Assembly (NCBI RefSeq): GCF_900155435.1
Contig: NZ_LT700212.1
Coordinates: 398,944 to 462,943 of the forward strand
DNA length: 64,000 nt
Reading direction: 5' to 3'
Source of the DNA: Actinomyces provencensis
GTDB lineage: Bacteria > Actinomycetota > Actinomycetes > Actinomycetales > Actinomycetaceae
Of this stretch, positions 1 to 7,650 are shown piece after piece. The translations under genes were made by a program, and so were the position numbers. The notes beneath the pieces are model-generated. The model saw nothing but the letters and a program-made list of their open reading frames with translations, was not told the DNA's origin and searched no databases. Numbering within the stretch: position 1 is the stretch's first letter; each line of letters opens with the position of its first letter.

Positions 1-1
1 G

Positions 2-1381
2 CTGGTCCCCACCCGCTCCATGGTGTGGGGCTGGGTGGGGCTGGTCGCCGTGGTGTGCCTCATCGACGCGATCGTGGCGCTCTCCCCGCGCGAGTTCCGC
101 ATCGAGCGTCGCGTGTCGGGCCCCATCCGCGCCGACGAGACCACTCAGTCCGAGGTCACCGTGTCCAACCCGACCCGGCGCGGCGCCCACGTCGAGGTGC
201 GTGACGCCTGGGTCCCCTCGCTGCACCCCACGCCCTCGCGCCACCGCGTGGCCCTGCCCGGTGGCGGCTCGGTGGGTGTCGTGACGCGCCTCTCCCCGGA
301 GCGTCGCGGCAAGCGCCGGGCGGACTACGTGACGATCCGCGTGTGGGGGCCACTCGGGCTGGCCGCACGCCAGGTGTCCGTGGCCGTGCCCGCGACCCTG
401 GCGGTGCTGCCGGAGTTCCGCTCCCGGCGCCTCCTGCCCTCGCGACTGGCGCGCCTGCACGAACTGGAGGGCTCCACCGCGACGATCCTGCGTGGCCCGG
501 GCACCGAGTTCGACTCCCTGCGCGAGTACGTGCGCGGCGACGATCCCCGCGACATCGACTGGCGGGCCTCCGCACGCTCCCGCGACCTGGTGGTGCGCAC
601 GTGGCGCCCGGAACGTGACCGGCACGTGGTCCTCGTCCTGGACACCGGCCGCGCCTCGGCCCTGCTGCTGGGTGCGCCCGGCGCCCACGTCAGCGCTTCG
701 GCGCTGCCACCCATCCCGGCGGGTTCCTCCCCCGCCCTCCGCCTCCCGCTCGCTTCCGACATCGACGAGGGCGGCCACGACCCTTCAGCCGCGCCGGTGG
801 ACCTGCTGGACCTGGGCGTCGCACCCCGGTTGGACGCGGGCATCGAGGCGGCATTGCTGCTGGCCGCCCTGGCGGACCGGGCCGGCGACAACGTGCACCT
901 CGTGGCGATCGACCGTCAGGTCCGGGCCCGGATCTCGGGTGTGCGCGGGGCGGGACTGATGCGCCAGATCGCGGACTCCCTGACCGATGTGGTCCCCGAT
1001 CTCCAGCCCGTCGACTGGGAGCTGGTGACGGCAGAGGTGCGTCGCACGGTCCACCACCGAGCGCTCGTCGTCCTGGTCACCGAGGTGCCACCTGTGGGTG
1101 CTGATCCCGACTTCCTCCAGGCGGTCTCGGAACTGTCCTCCTCGCACCTCGTGGTCGTCGCGTCGGCCACCGACCCCGAGCTGGCACGCCTGGCCGCCGG
1201 GCGCGGGGACGCGGAGGCGGTGTACGCCTCGGCCGCCGCCGGTTCGACCCTGAACGAGTCACGGGTGGGGGCACGCGACGCGGAGCGCGCCGGCGCCCTG
1301 GTGCTGGACGTGGATGCGGGTCTCCTGGCCGCACGCCTGTCTGACACCTACATCGCCCTCAAGAAGCAGGGGCGACTGTGA
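2..1381 (+). CDS. DUF58 domain protein, 5' end cut by window edge
   Basis: The frame is open to the window edge, and the first visible ATG (20) lies inside a hydrophobic segment (MVWGWVGLVAVVCLIDAIVAL), so the true start is probably upstream. After this membrane segment comes a beta-rich region and then the DUF58 hallmark near residues 160-200: GTEFDSLREYVRGDDPRDIDW followed by a VVLVLDTGR strand resembling a von Willebrand A fold. DUF58 proteins usually sit beside MoxR ATPases and transglutaminase-like membrane proteins in actinobacteria; those partners would lie to the left. The SpoIIM-like and RDD genes nearby belong to the same commonly seen cluster. The molecular function is not known. 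Confidence 0.85.
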   Translation: MVPTRSMVWGWVGLVAVVCLIDAIVALSPREFRIERRVSGPIRADETTQSEVTVSNPTRRGAHVEVRDAWVPSLHPTPSRHRVALPGGGSVGVVTRLSPERRGKRRADYVTIRVWGPLGLAARQVSVAVPATLAVLPEFRSRRLLPSRLARLHELEGSTATILRGPGTEFDSLREYVRGDDPRDIDWRASARSRDLVVRTWRPERDRHVVLVLDTGRASALLLGAPGAHVSASALPPIPAGSSPALRLPLASDIDEGGHDPSAAPVDLLDLGVAPRLDAGIEAALLLAALADRAGDNVHLVAIDRQVRARISGVRGAGLMRQIADSLTDVVPDLQPVDWELVTAEVRRTVHHRALVVLVTEVPPVGADPDFLQAVSELSSSHLVVVASATDPELARLAAGRGDAEAVYASAAAGSTLNESRVGARDAERAGALVLDVDAGLLAARLSDTYIALKKQGRL

Positions 1382-1425
1382 TCGGCGCCTCCGGGCGCTG
1401 ATCGCGCCCGGTGGACGGGGTGGTC

Positions 1426-1437
1426 CATAGTGGACGG
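1426..1437 (+). promoter_or_regulatory. leaderless promoter -10 of the ClC gene
   Basis: CATAGT at 1426-1431 (one mismatch to TANNNT), then six bases, then GTG 1438. The spacing matches the other leaderless starts in the window and selects GTG 1438 over the in-frame GTG at 1411. Confidence 0.5.
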
Positions 1438-2754
1438 GTGAACGAAGTGCTCGGAATTCACCCGTGGCGGATCGCGGCCAGGGCCCTGCTGGTCGGCCTC
1501 GTCTCCGGCGTCCTCGCGATCCTCTTCCGGGCGCTCTTGGAGGCGTGCCTGGACCTGGCGCGCAGAATCGCCCCAATCCTGCGTGAGGACTGGCGCGTCA
1601 CCGCGGCGTGGGTGGTCGCGGCGGGCCTGGCCGTCGCGGCCCTCACGGTCCTGCTGAGGTGGGAACCGGACGCCGGCGGGTCCGGGATCCCGCAGGTCAA
1701 GGGCGTGATCCAGGGGCGTCTGGGGCTGCGTCCCCTGCGCGTCCTGGTCGTGCGCTTCCTGGCCGGGGCACTGGCGGGGGTCTTCGGCCTGTCCCTGGGA
1801 CGCGAGGGCCCCAGCATCCACATCGGTGCCTCCGGCGGCAAGCTCGTGGCCTCCTCCATGCGGGCGGACGAGGTGACGACCGACTACCTGGTCACCGCGG
1901 GCGGTGCGGCGGGACTGGCGGCGGCCTTCTCCGCACCGCTGTCGGGTCTGTTCTTCGCCCTGGAGGGCCTGCACCGGTCCTTCTCCCGGCCCGTCATGCT
2001 GGCGGCCGCGGCAGGGGCCTTCCTGGCCGGGGGGCTGGCCAGCGCCGTGTTCGGACTGACGCCGATCCTCGCGTTCTCCACCCTGCAGCCCCTGCCCATC
2101 GGCGACTACCCATGGATGGTGGCCATCGGAGTGGTCTCCGGCCTCACCGGTGTCGCGATGACCCGGGGTCTCCTCGGCTTCCAGGACCTCTACGCCCGCG
2201 TCCCGGTGCCGGCACGTCTCGGCGTGGCGCTGGGGATCGCCATCGTGGTCCAGATGACCGTCCCGGACCTGCTGGGAGGTGGGGAGAACCTCATCGCCCT
2301 GGCACAGCGGGCCGGTACCGGCCTGGGGGTCCTCGCACTGCTGTGGGTCGGCAAGGCGCTGTTCACCATGACGAGTTTCTCCTCGGGGGTACCCGGGGGC
2401 ATCTTCATGCCGATCCTCACTGTCGGCGCCCTCTCCGGCGCAGTGGGTGCGGGTCTGTTGGCCCGGGCCGATCTCCTGCCGGCAGGAGCCGTCCCGGTCG
2501 CCGCGGTGGCCGCAATGGCCGGAGCGCTGGCGGGCAGCGTGAAGAGCCCCGTGACGACGATCATGCTCACCGTGGAGATGGTCGGCAACGTCCAGCACAT
2601 CCTCCCCGTGGCACTGTGCGCCTTCACAGCCCTGGGCGTCGCGGACCTGGTCGGTTCACCCGACATCTACGGGGCACTGCTGCGCCGCCGGATCGCCGCC
2701 GCCCACCACGGCGTCACCGCCACGCGCGCGGCGCGCCCGGGACACGGAGCCTGA
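1438..2754 (+). CDS. ClC-family chloride channel / H+-Cl- antiporter
   Basis: Multi-pass membrane protein of 438 aa carrying the three ClC filter motifs: GSGIP near residue 80, GREGP near 120 with the gating glutamate, and GVPGGIFMP near 317. A C-terminal tyrosine (IYGALL) sits where the pore tyrosine is expected. In PLSGLFFALEGLHRSF the position that by eye matches the internal proton glutamate of the E. coli antiporter (second E of IIEE) is glycine, so proton coupling is uncertain. It ends with RRR-rich cytoplasmic sequence and no CBS domains. The next gene is convergent. GTG 1438 is chosen because a promoter-like box precedes it; GTG 1411 would add nine residues. Confidence 0.88.
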   Translation: MNEVLGIHPWRIAARALLVGLVSGVLAILFRALLEACLDLARRIAPILREDWRVTAAWVVAAGLAVAALTVLLRWEPDAGGSGIPQVKGVIQGRLGLRPLRVLVVRFLAGALAGVFGLSLGREGPSIHIGASGGKLVASSMRADEVTTDYLVTAGGAAGLAAAFSAPLSGLFFALEGLHRSFSRPVMLAAAAGAFLAGGLASAVFGLTPILAFSTLQPLPIGDYPWMVAIGVVSGLTGVAMTRGLLGFQDLYARVPVPARLGVALGIAIVVQMTVPDLLGGGENLIALAQRAGTGLGVLALLWVGKALFTMTSFSSGVPGGIFMPILTVGALSGAVGAGLLARADLLPAGAVPVAAVAAMAGALAGSVKSPVTTIMLTVEMVGNVQHILPVALCAFTALGVADLVGSPDIYGALLRRRIAAAHHGVTATRAARPGHGA

Positions 2755-2803
2755 CCGGGCGCAGCGCGGTGGCCCCGGGCGCGCCACGGTGGACGTGGTG
2801 ACC

Positions 2804-3817
2804 TCAGTCGGCCACGGGCACGGCGTACCCGGCGTCGGACTCCAGGTCCCCGGAGTACCCGGCCCGCGCGGCGCGGCCCCCGACGACCAGGACGTAGACC
2901 CACACCGCAGCAGTCACCGACGCGCCCAGTGCGATCTTCAGCCACACCGGCAGGCCCGAGGGCGTCACGAAGCCCTCCAGGACACCCGAGACGAAGAGCA
3001 GGATCACCAGACCCAGCGCGATCGTGACCATTGCCCGCCCGGTCGCTGCCACCGCCTGCAGCCGTGTCCTCGCCCCGGGCACCAGCATCGACCAGAAAAC
3101 CCTCAAGCCAGCCGCCCCCGCGATGAAGATGGCGGTGAGCTCGGGGATCCCGTGGGGCAGGATGAACCCGAAGAACTGGCCCGGTCCCGCGTACTCGATG
3201 ACGACGGCCGCCGAGGTCCCCAGGCTCTGGGCATTCTGGAAGAGGACGTAGACGGGGAACACGCCGGTGATCCCCCCGCCGATGCACTGCAGGGCGATGA
3301 AGGCGTTGTTGAACCACACGGAGGCCCCGAACTCCGAGGCCGTGTCCTGGCTGTAGTAGGCGACGAAGTCCCGCTGGGCGTAGGTCTCCAGTTCCGAGGG
3401 CGACCCGAGTGCCGCGAACAGCGTGGGGTCACGCAGCAACCACCAGGCCTGCAGGGAGGCCACCAGCAGGAAGGCTGCGGTGACGCCGATGATCCACCAG
3501 CGGGTCACGAAGAGTGCTGCCGGCAGGGAGACCCTGAACCAGCGGGACAGCGATGCGGTGGAGGCCCCCGGGGCTCCGGTCAACCGGGCGCGCGCGGCCG
3601 CGAGATCGCGAGAGAGTGCCCGGATGAGGTCCGGGTCCGGGTTCTGCGCCCGCACGGATGCGAGGTCCGCTGCTCCCTGTCGGTAGAGCACGGACAGCTC
3701 GTCGATCTCGGCGCCCGCCATGCGGCGTCTGCGGGCGAGCTCGTGCAGCCGGTCCCAGGATCCGGCCCGTGCAGCCCTCAGCGCATCGATGTCCACGTCG
3801 GCTAGCGTGTCACACAT
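2804..3817 (-). CDS. stage II sporulation protein M (SpoIIM)-like membrane protein
   Basis: About 337 aa. The N-terminal third is helical and arginine-rich (SWDRLHELARRRRMAGAEIDEL), followed by at least five hydrophobic segments and the SpoIIM-family signature region with FNNAFIALQCIGGGITGVFPVY and ILPHGIPELTAIFIAGAAGL. Actinobacterial homologues occur next to RDD and DUF58 proteins in non-sporulating species, so a sporulation role should not be inferred from the name. The start is uncertain: ATG 3817 would overlap the divergent RDD start in a CATG palindrome, while GTG 3796 (VDIDAL) fits the usual family N-terminus and leaves a short gap. Neither has a clear ribosome binding site. Confidence 0.85.
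   Translation of the reverse strand: MCDTLADVDIDALRAARAGSWDRLHELARRRRMAGAEIDELSVLYRQGAADLASVRAQNPDPDLIRALSRDLAAARARLTGAPGASTASLSRWFRVSLPAALFVTRWWIIGVTAAFLLVASLQAWWLLRDPTLFAALGSPSELETYAQRDFVAYYSQDTASEFGASVWFNNAFIALQCIGGGITGVFPVYVLFQNAQSLGTSAAVVIEYAGPGQFFGFILPHGIPELTAIFIAGAAGLRVFWSMLVPGARTRLQAVAATGRAMVTIALGLVILLFVSGVLEGFVTPSGLPVWLKIALGASVTAAVWVYVLVVGGRAARAGYSGDLESDAGYAVPVAD
3803..3815 (+). promoter_or_regulatory. leaderless promoter -10 of the RDD gene
   Basis: TAGCGT at 3803-3808, seven bases, then ATG 3816. The box decides the start, because the frame is open well upstream. Confidence 0.6.
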
Positions 3818-4649
3818 GAGCACCCAGGTCGTCCCCGTCCGGCGCATCCGCGAGGAGTCGATCGTCACCGGGGAGGCCGTCGAGCTGGAGGTCCGCCCCG
3901 CCTCTCCCCTGCTCCGCGTCGCTGCCGGCCTCGTCGACGGTGCCTGCATGCTGCTGGGCTACGCGGTGGCGGTCCTCGTGGCCTCCCGCATCGTGCAGAA
4001 CCCCTCGGGCTCGACCGTGAGGGTCCTGCTCATCGGCTCGATCGTCCTGGTCACGGTCATCCTGCCCATGTCCGTTGAGGTCGCCACACGGGGGCGCTCG
4101 CTCGGCAAGTGGGCCTGGGGCCTGCAGGTGGTGCGCGACGACGGCGGGGTGGTCACGGCCCGTCACAGCCTGGTCCGCGCACTGGCGGGCATCCTGGAGC
4201 TGTGGCTCACCCTGGGAGCCATCGCGGTCCTCTCGGCGACGATCACGCCACGCTCCAAGCGTCTGGGGGACCTGGCTGCGGGAACGATGGTGGTGCGCCT
4301 GCCCGAACCCGCCTGGAACGCGCCGCTCCTCATGCCCCCGGAGCTGGGTGGGTGGGCGTCCTCGGCCCAGGTCCTCCCCCTGCCGGCGGGCCTCCAGGCC
4401 GAGGCGCTCGGTCTCCTGCGCGGGACCTCACAGGTGCGGCCGCAGGTACGGGACCGGGCCGGCGCCGCCCTCGCCCAGCGTCTGGCCATGCGCGTCGCCC
4501 CGCCACCGCCGCCGGGGACGAACCCCGAGCGCTTCATCGCGGCCGTCCTCGTGGTGCTGCGGGACCGCGAGTACCGGCGCGCCCTCACCCGCGACGCGCT
4601 GGCGGAGGAGCGTCGCCGCATCGCGGACCGGCCCCCGTTCGGGATCTGA
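3816..4649 (+). CDS. RDD family membrane protein
   Basis: 277 aa. The RDD domain covers roughly residues 25-165: an Arg/Asp-containing first helix (LLRVAAGLVDGACML), a second membrane segment, the conserved TRGRSLGKWAWGLQVVRDDGG loop, and a third helix ending in KRLGDLAAGTMVV. The remaining 110 residues form a soluble, arginine-rich tail (ERFIAAVLVVLRDREYRR). It is divergent from the SpoIIM-like gene, with starts that touch, as often seen for this pair in actinobacteria. RDD proteins are variously linked to ion transport or protein assembly; nothing here narrows that. Confidence 0.88.
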   Translation: MSTQVVPVRRIREESIVTGEAVELEVRPASPLLRVAAGLVDGACMLLGYAVAVLVASRIVQNPSGSTVRVLLIGSIVLVTVILPMSVEVATRGRSLGKWAWGLQVVRDDGGVVTARHSLVRALAGILELWLTLGAIAVLSATITPRSKRLGDLAAGTMVVRLPEPAWNAPLLMPPELGGWASSAQVLPLPAGLQAEALGLLRGTSQVRPQVRDRAGAALAQRLAMRVAPPPPPGTNPERFIAAVLVVLRDREYRRALTRDALAEERRRIADRPPFGI

Positions 4650-4785
4650 GTCGGGCAGGGTCCGGACACGGCCCGAGGACTCGCGCCGGCCGCCTGGATC
4701 CGTGTCGCGGGGTGGGCGCCGTGCTCGTGCGCGCGGCCGCATGCCGTGGTCGGAGGGGGCCGCAGAGCCGGTCCGGGGGACCGGC

Positions 4786-5220
4786 TCAGTCCTCGGGGTC
4801 GGCGATGACCCGGAACTGGGCGCGCCTGCGCGCGTACGGCGACTCCGGGTCCAGCGGGGACTCCTCCGAGGCCTCGGCCACGGCAGTCGCGAAGGGGCCG
4901 CGGTCGGGTGTCCGGCGCGGGGCGCTGTGGGTGGAGCGGGGAGGTTCGTTGCGGGCGGCCTCGCGCACGGCGTCCACCAGTGCCAGGAGATCATCAGGCG
5001 AGGGCGGGGCCGGATCGAAACTGGTCTGCAGGCGCACCACCTGCCATCCCACGGGGGCTGTGAGGTGCTCGGCATGGATGTCGCAGAGATCGTAGGCATG
5101 GGGCTCGGCAGCGGTCGCCAGGGGACCCAGGACCGCGGTCGAGTCCGCGTAGTCATAGGTCAGGGTGGCCACCGCGGGTCTGCCGCATCCCGGTTTCGAG
5201 CAATGCCGTGCCGCTATCAC
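4786..5220 (-). CDS. DUF3499 family protein
   Basis: 144 aa. The N-terminal region reads ARHCSKPGCGRPAVATLTYDYADSTAVLG, then DLCDIHAEHLTAPVGWQV: a four-cysteine/histidine zinc-binding arrangement typical of DUF3499, a small actinobacterial family of unknown function. The C-terminal half is low complexity and acidic. The frame is open far upstream, but GTG 5220 is preceded at six bases by TATGGT, and translation from there gives the usual family N-terminus. The gene is divergent from the GerW-like gene and close to whiB and the zincin gene, a neighbourhood also seen in other actinobacteria. Confidence 0.88.
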   Translation of the reverse strand: MIAARHCSKPGCGRPAVATLTYDYADSTAVLGPLATAAEPHAYDLCDIHAEHLTAPVGWQVVRLQTSFDPAPPSPDDLLALVDAVREAARNEPPRSTHSAPRRTPDRGPFATAVAEASEESPLDPESPYARRRAQFRVIADPED

Positions 5221-5232
5221 GGTCACACCATA
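5221..5232 (-). promoter_or_regulatory. leaderless promoter -10 of DUF3499 gene
   Basis: On the minus strand TATGGT (5232-5227) is followed by six bases and GTG 5220. Confidence 0.55.
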
Positions 5233-5304
5233 CGGCTCATCGCCACGCAACGGCCGCAGGCACGCAGAAGCCCCGCATCGCCCACTGCGTGCGTTCGAGC
5301 TCTG

Positions 5305-5316
5305 TACGCTGTGCAC
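5305..5316 (+). promoter_or_regulatory. leaderless promoter -10 of GerW-like gene
   Basis: TACGCT at 5305-5310, six bases, ATG 5317. Confidence 0.6.
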
Positions 5317-5634
5317 ATGCCCGACATCACATTGCACCTTCGCGAGCTCTCCGCCTCCATCGGCGTCAACGCCGCCTACGGGGAGGCACGCACGGTCGAC
5401 GGTCAGGAGCTCGTCCCGGTCGCGCTCGTCACCGGCGGCTTCGGTTCCGGCGATGACGAGGGACGCATTGGCGCAGGGGCCGGCGGGGTCTGCGTTCCCG
5501 TAGGGGCATACGTGCGCCGTGGTGACCGCCTGCACTTCGCACCGAACCCGGTCGTCGCCCTCGCCGTGGGAGTGCCCTTCGCCTACGCGACCGGGCGTGC
5601 CCTCGTCGGCGTCATCCGGGCACTGCGGGCCTGA
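5317..5634 (+). CDS. GerW/YtfJ-like family protein
   Basis: 105 aa. It shows the GerW (YtfJ) pattern: GEARTVDGQELVPVALVTGGFGSG, a glycine-rich core with GAGAGGVCVPVGAYVRRGD, and a closing hydrophobic tail (PVVALAVGVPFAYATGRAL). In Bacillus the family is linked to spores. In actinobacteria it is widespread and its role is unknown. The frame extends far upstream, but a TANNNT box six bases before ATG 5317 and the family N-terminus (ITLHLRELSASIG) fix the start. It is divergent from DUF3499, with about 95 bp between the starts for both promoters. Confidence 0.8.
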   Translation: MPDITLHLRELSASIGVNAAYGEARTVDGQELVPVALVTGGFGSGDDEGRIGAGAGGVCVPVGAYVRRGDRLHFAPNPVVALAVGVPFAYATGRALVGVIRALRA

Positions 5635-5687
5635 CGGACTCTCCGGTGGGCCACACACCTCTCGGAGGCAGAGGCATCCGACACGGG

Positions 5688-5699
5688 TAGGCTGGATCC
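5688..5699 (+). promoter_or_regulatory. leaderless promoter -10 of zincin-like gene
   Basis: TAGGCT at 5688-5693, six bases, GTG 5700. Confidence 0.6.
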
Positions 5700-6119
5700 G
5701 TGTCATTCCACGCCCGACCCCGACGCGACCGCCACGGTCGTGGTCCGCGCGGACCCATGCTCTTCCCCGGCACACCCGCATGGCGCACGCGCCGGGAGAG
5801 GTTCGACGAGCTCGTGGCCGACATGGTGGAGGACTTCATCCGCCGCTGGCCCATCGTCTCCACCATCGAGTTCGCCATCGAGGACGTGCCCCCCTCGGAC
5901 CCGGCGGACTGGGAGGACCACTCCACGGTCCTGGCGCGCCTGTTCCCCTCGGACCGTCGGCGCGGGCTCGCCGACCGGATCGTCGTCTACCGTCTCCCCG
6001 TCGAACAGCGCGCCGCCCGCGGCAGTGAGTTGGAGGACCTGGTGCGCGCGCTCCTCATCGACCGCATCTCCCGGGTGGTGGCGGTCTCCCCCGAGGACCT
6101 CGACCACGGGGCTGCCTGA
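5700..6119 (+). CDS. metallopeptidase (zincin) family protein, active site degenerate
   Basis: 139 aa. The fold-level pattern of the small zincin family is visible: RRERFDELVADMVEDFI at the N-terminus, then FAIEDVPPSDPADWED, then RIVVYRLPVEQRA and ELEDLVRALLIDRISRVVAVSPEDLD. In family members with zinc the last segment contains HExxH; here by eye the matching positions are D, R and R, so zinc-dependent peptidase activity is unlikely. Actinobacterial copies beside DUF3499 are often degenerate in the same way. Start is GTG 5700, set by the box at 5688. It converges with the DUF5719 gene. Confidence 0.8.
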   Translation: MSFHARPRRDRHGRGPRGPMLFPGTPAWRTRRERFDELVADMVEDFIRRWPIVSTIEFAIEDVPPSDPADWEDHSTVLARLFPSDRRRGLADRIVVYRLPVEQRAARGSELEDLVRALLIDRISRVVAVSPEDLDHGAA

Positions 6120-6183
6120 GGCACGTCGGGAGGCACCCACCTGTGGGTGTCCGGGCACCACCCGGGCACGGAGCACGGACCCC

Positions 6184-7650
6184 CTACGGGCCGACGTCCA
6201 CCGCCACGTCCAGCGAGTCGATGCCGGTGGTGCCCAGCGGCCACACGGCCACCTGGTCCCCGGTCGGCGTCCCGGCCGTGACGACGAGTGCGACGTGCAC
6301 CGGGTGGTCGGCGCTCAGCGCGCCCGCTGCCCCGGGCAGGTCGACCGTGACGCTTCCGCCTGCGGGAACCTCCACGCTGGTGCCGCCCGGGCCACCGGAC
6401 CCACCCGACTGGGCACCGCCACCGGACTGGGCGGGGTCGCCCCCTGCCCCGCCGATCCGGACGGTGGCCCCCTGGTCGGCGGGCGCGCTCAGCACCAGCT
6501 GTGCCTTGACGTCTCCTCCCCCGCTGGGTGTCCCGACCGAGGTGGCTCGCAGCACGTCGGCCCCGAGCTGTTCCTCGACCAGACCCGAGAGATCCCCCGC
6601 ACCGGGCAGGTCCACTCCCGTGGTGACAGTGCTCGGAACCACCAGGGTCCGGGAACCCCACTGCTGGTCGGAGTCGGGCCACCGGGAGCCCGTCCCACGC
6701 ACATCGGCCGTCGCCACGACAGGCACGTCGGAACTGACCACAAGGGAGACCGGATCGGCGGCGACACCACTGAGGTCCACGTCCAGGGGCACGCCGGGGT
6801 CGACCTCGAGGTCCTCGGCCCCCGCCAGGGGCGTGACACCCGAGTCGTCGGAAACGCCCAGGGACACCGTCGCAGCCTTGTCCCCCGGTGCGACCAGGCG
6901 CACGGATGCGCCACTCCCGGCGCTCACACCGGGCAGCACGAGGTCCGTTCCCGCAGTGGTCGCGGGTGCAGCACCCACACCGGTGGGCACCTCACCGTCC
7001 AGGCCCGAGGTCTGGACCCATGCGGAGACGCCGGGCCCGTCGGCCACGACGTGGAAAGCCGGGCGTTCCTCATCGGGGAACCACGTGGCCGGGGCCAGGA
7101 CGACGACCTGACCGGCGGGGACATTGACGGACTGGGGGGCGTCCGGCGACTTCCCGGAAGCCCCGTAGGAGGTGATGCTGACCTGGGAGGCCACCGTGGA
7201 CGGATTGGAGAGGAGCAGGAGCAGGTCCTCACCCACCACCGTGGAGCCCGAGGCGATCCACTGGTCGCTGGTGGGGGCGGTGCAGGGCAGCAGCGACAGA
7301 CCCCTCAACTCGCCACCCCCCTGCCCGACCACCATCACGCCGGAAGGCACCGCTGTCGAGGCTCCCCTGGTCGACACGGTGAGGGAGGGCGTTGCGCCCG
7401 TGGTGACGCTGCCGCGTGAGGACCACCCCGCCCCCGCGGCAACGGTGGCACCCGCGTCGTAGGGGTCCTCCGTGCCGGGAGCGCAGGCCAGTGTCATGGA
7501 CGAGGGCGCGACCGAGTACGAAGGCAGGTCGGGGTCCTGGTCGCCGGTGCCCGGGATCCACAGGTCGGCGGTGCCGACGGCCGCCAGGGAGGCCACCATC
7601 GCCACGGACACCAGGACCCCGAGGAGCCGTGAACGCGAGGGACGCGTCAT
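6184..7650 (-). CDS. DUF5719 family secreted/anchored protein
   Basis: 488 aa. An N-terminal hydrophobic segment (LLGVLVSVAMVASLAAVGTADLW) acts as signal peptide or anchor. The rest is an extracytoplasmic beta-sheet-like protein rich in V, S, T, G and D, with a glycine/serine stretch near residue 415 (GGAGGDPAQSGGGAQSGGSG). It matches the DUF5719 family found downstream of the large WhiB-linked glycosyltransferase in actinobacteria. The start overlaps the stop of that gene by four bases (ATGA, 7647-7650), so it is translationally coupled and is the last gene of the whiB operon. Function is unknown; a role in handling the product of the upstream enzyme at the cell surface is an inference from coupling. 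Confidence 0.82.
   Translation of the reverse strand: MTRPSRSRLLGVLVSVAMVASLAAVGTADLWIPGTGDQDPDLPSYSVAPSSMTLACAPGTEDPYDAGATVAAGAGWSSRGSVTTGATPSLTVSTRGASTAVPSGVMVVGQGGGELRGLSLLPCTAPTSDQWIASGSTVVGEDLLLLLSNPSTVASQVSITSYGASGKSPDAPQSVNVPAGQVVVLAPATWFPDEERPAFHVVADGPGVSAWVQTSGLDGEVPTGVGAAPATTAGTDLVLPGVSAGSGASVRLVAPGDKAATVSLGVSDDSGVTPLAGAEDLEVDPGVPLDVDLSGVAADPVSLVVSSDVPVVATADVRGTGSRWPDSDQQWGSRTLVVPSTVTTGVDLPGAGDLSGLVEEQLGADVLRATSVGTPSGGGDVKAQLVLSAPADQGATVRIGGAGGDPAQSGGGAQSGGSGGPGGTSVEVPAGGSVTVDLPGAAGALSADHPVHVALVVTAGTPTGDQVAVWPLGTTGIDSLDVAVDVGP

Noticed and set aside
2804-3817. A sporulation role for the SpoIIM-like and GerW-like genes
   Set aside because: Both families are common in non-sporulating actinobacteria and no sporulation genes are seen.
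3815-3818. CATG shared by both divergent start codons of SpoIIM-like and RDD genes
   Set aside because: The RDD start is supported by a box, but the SpoIIM-like start is equally likely at GTG 3796, so the overlap may be accidental.
4075-5634. A 519-codon plus-strand frame covering RDD shadow, DUF3499 antisense and the GerW-like gene
   Set aside because: Only the last 105 codons (from 5317) match a family; the rest is Arg/Gly-rich shadow of genes in other frames.
5221-5781. N-terminal extension of DUF3499 to 331 aa
   Set aside because: The extension runs antisense across the GerW-like gene; the family start and a TANNNT box are at 5220.
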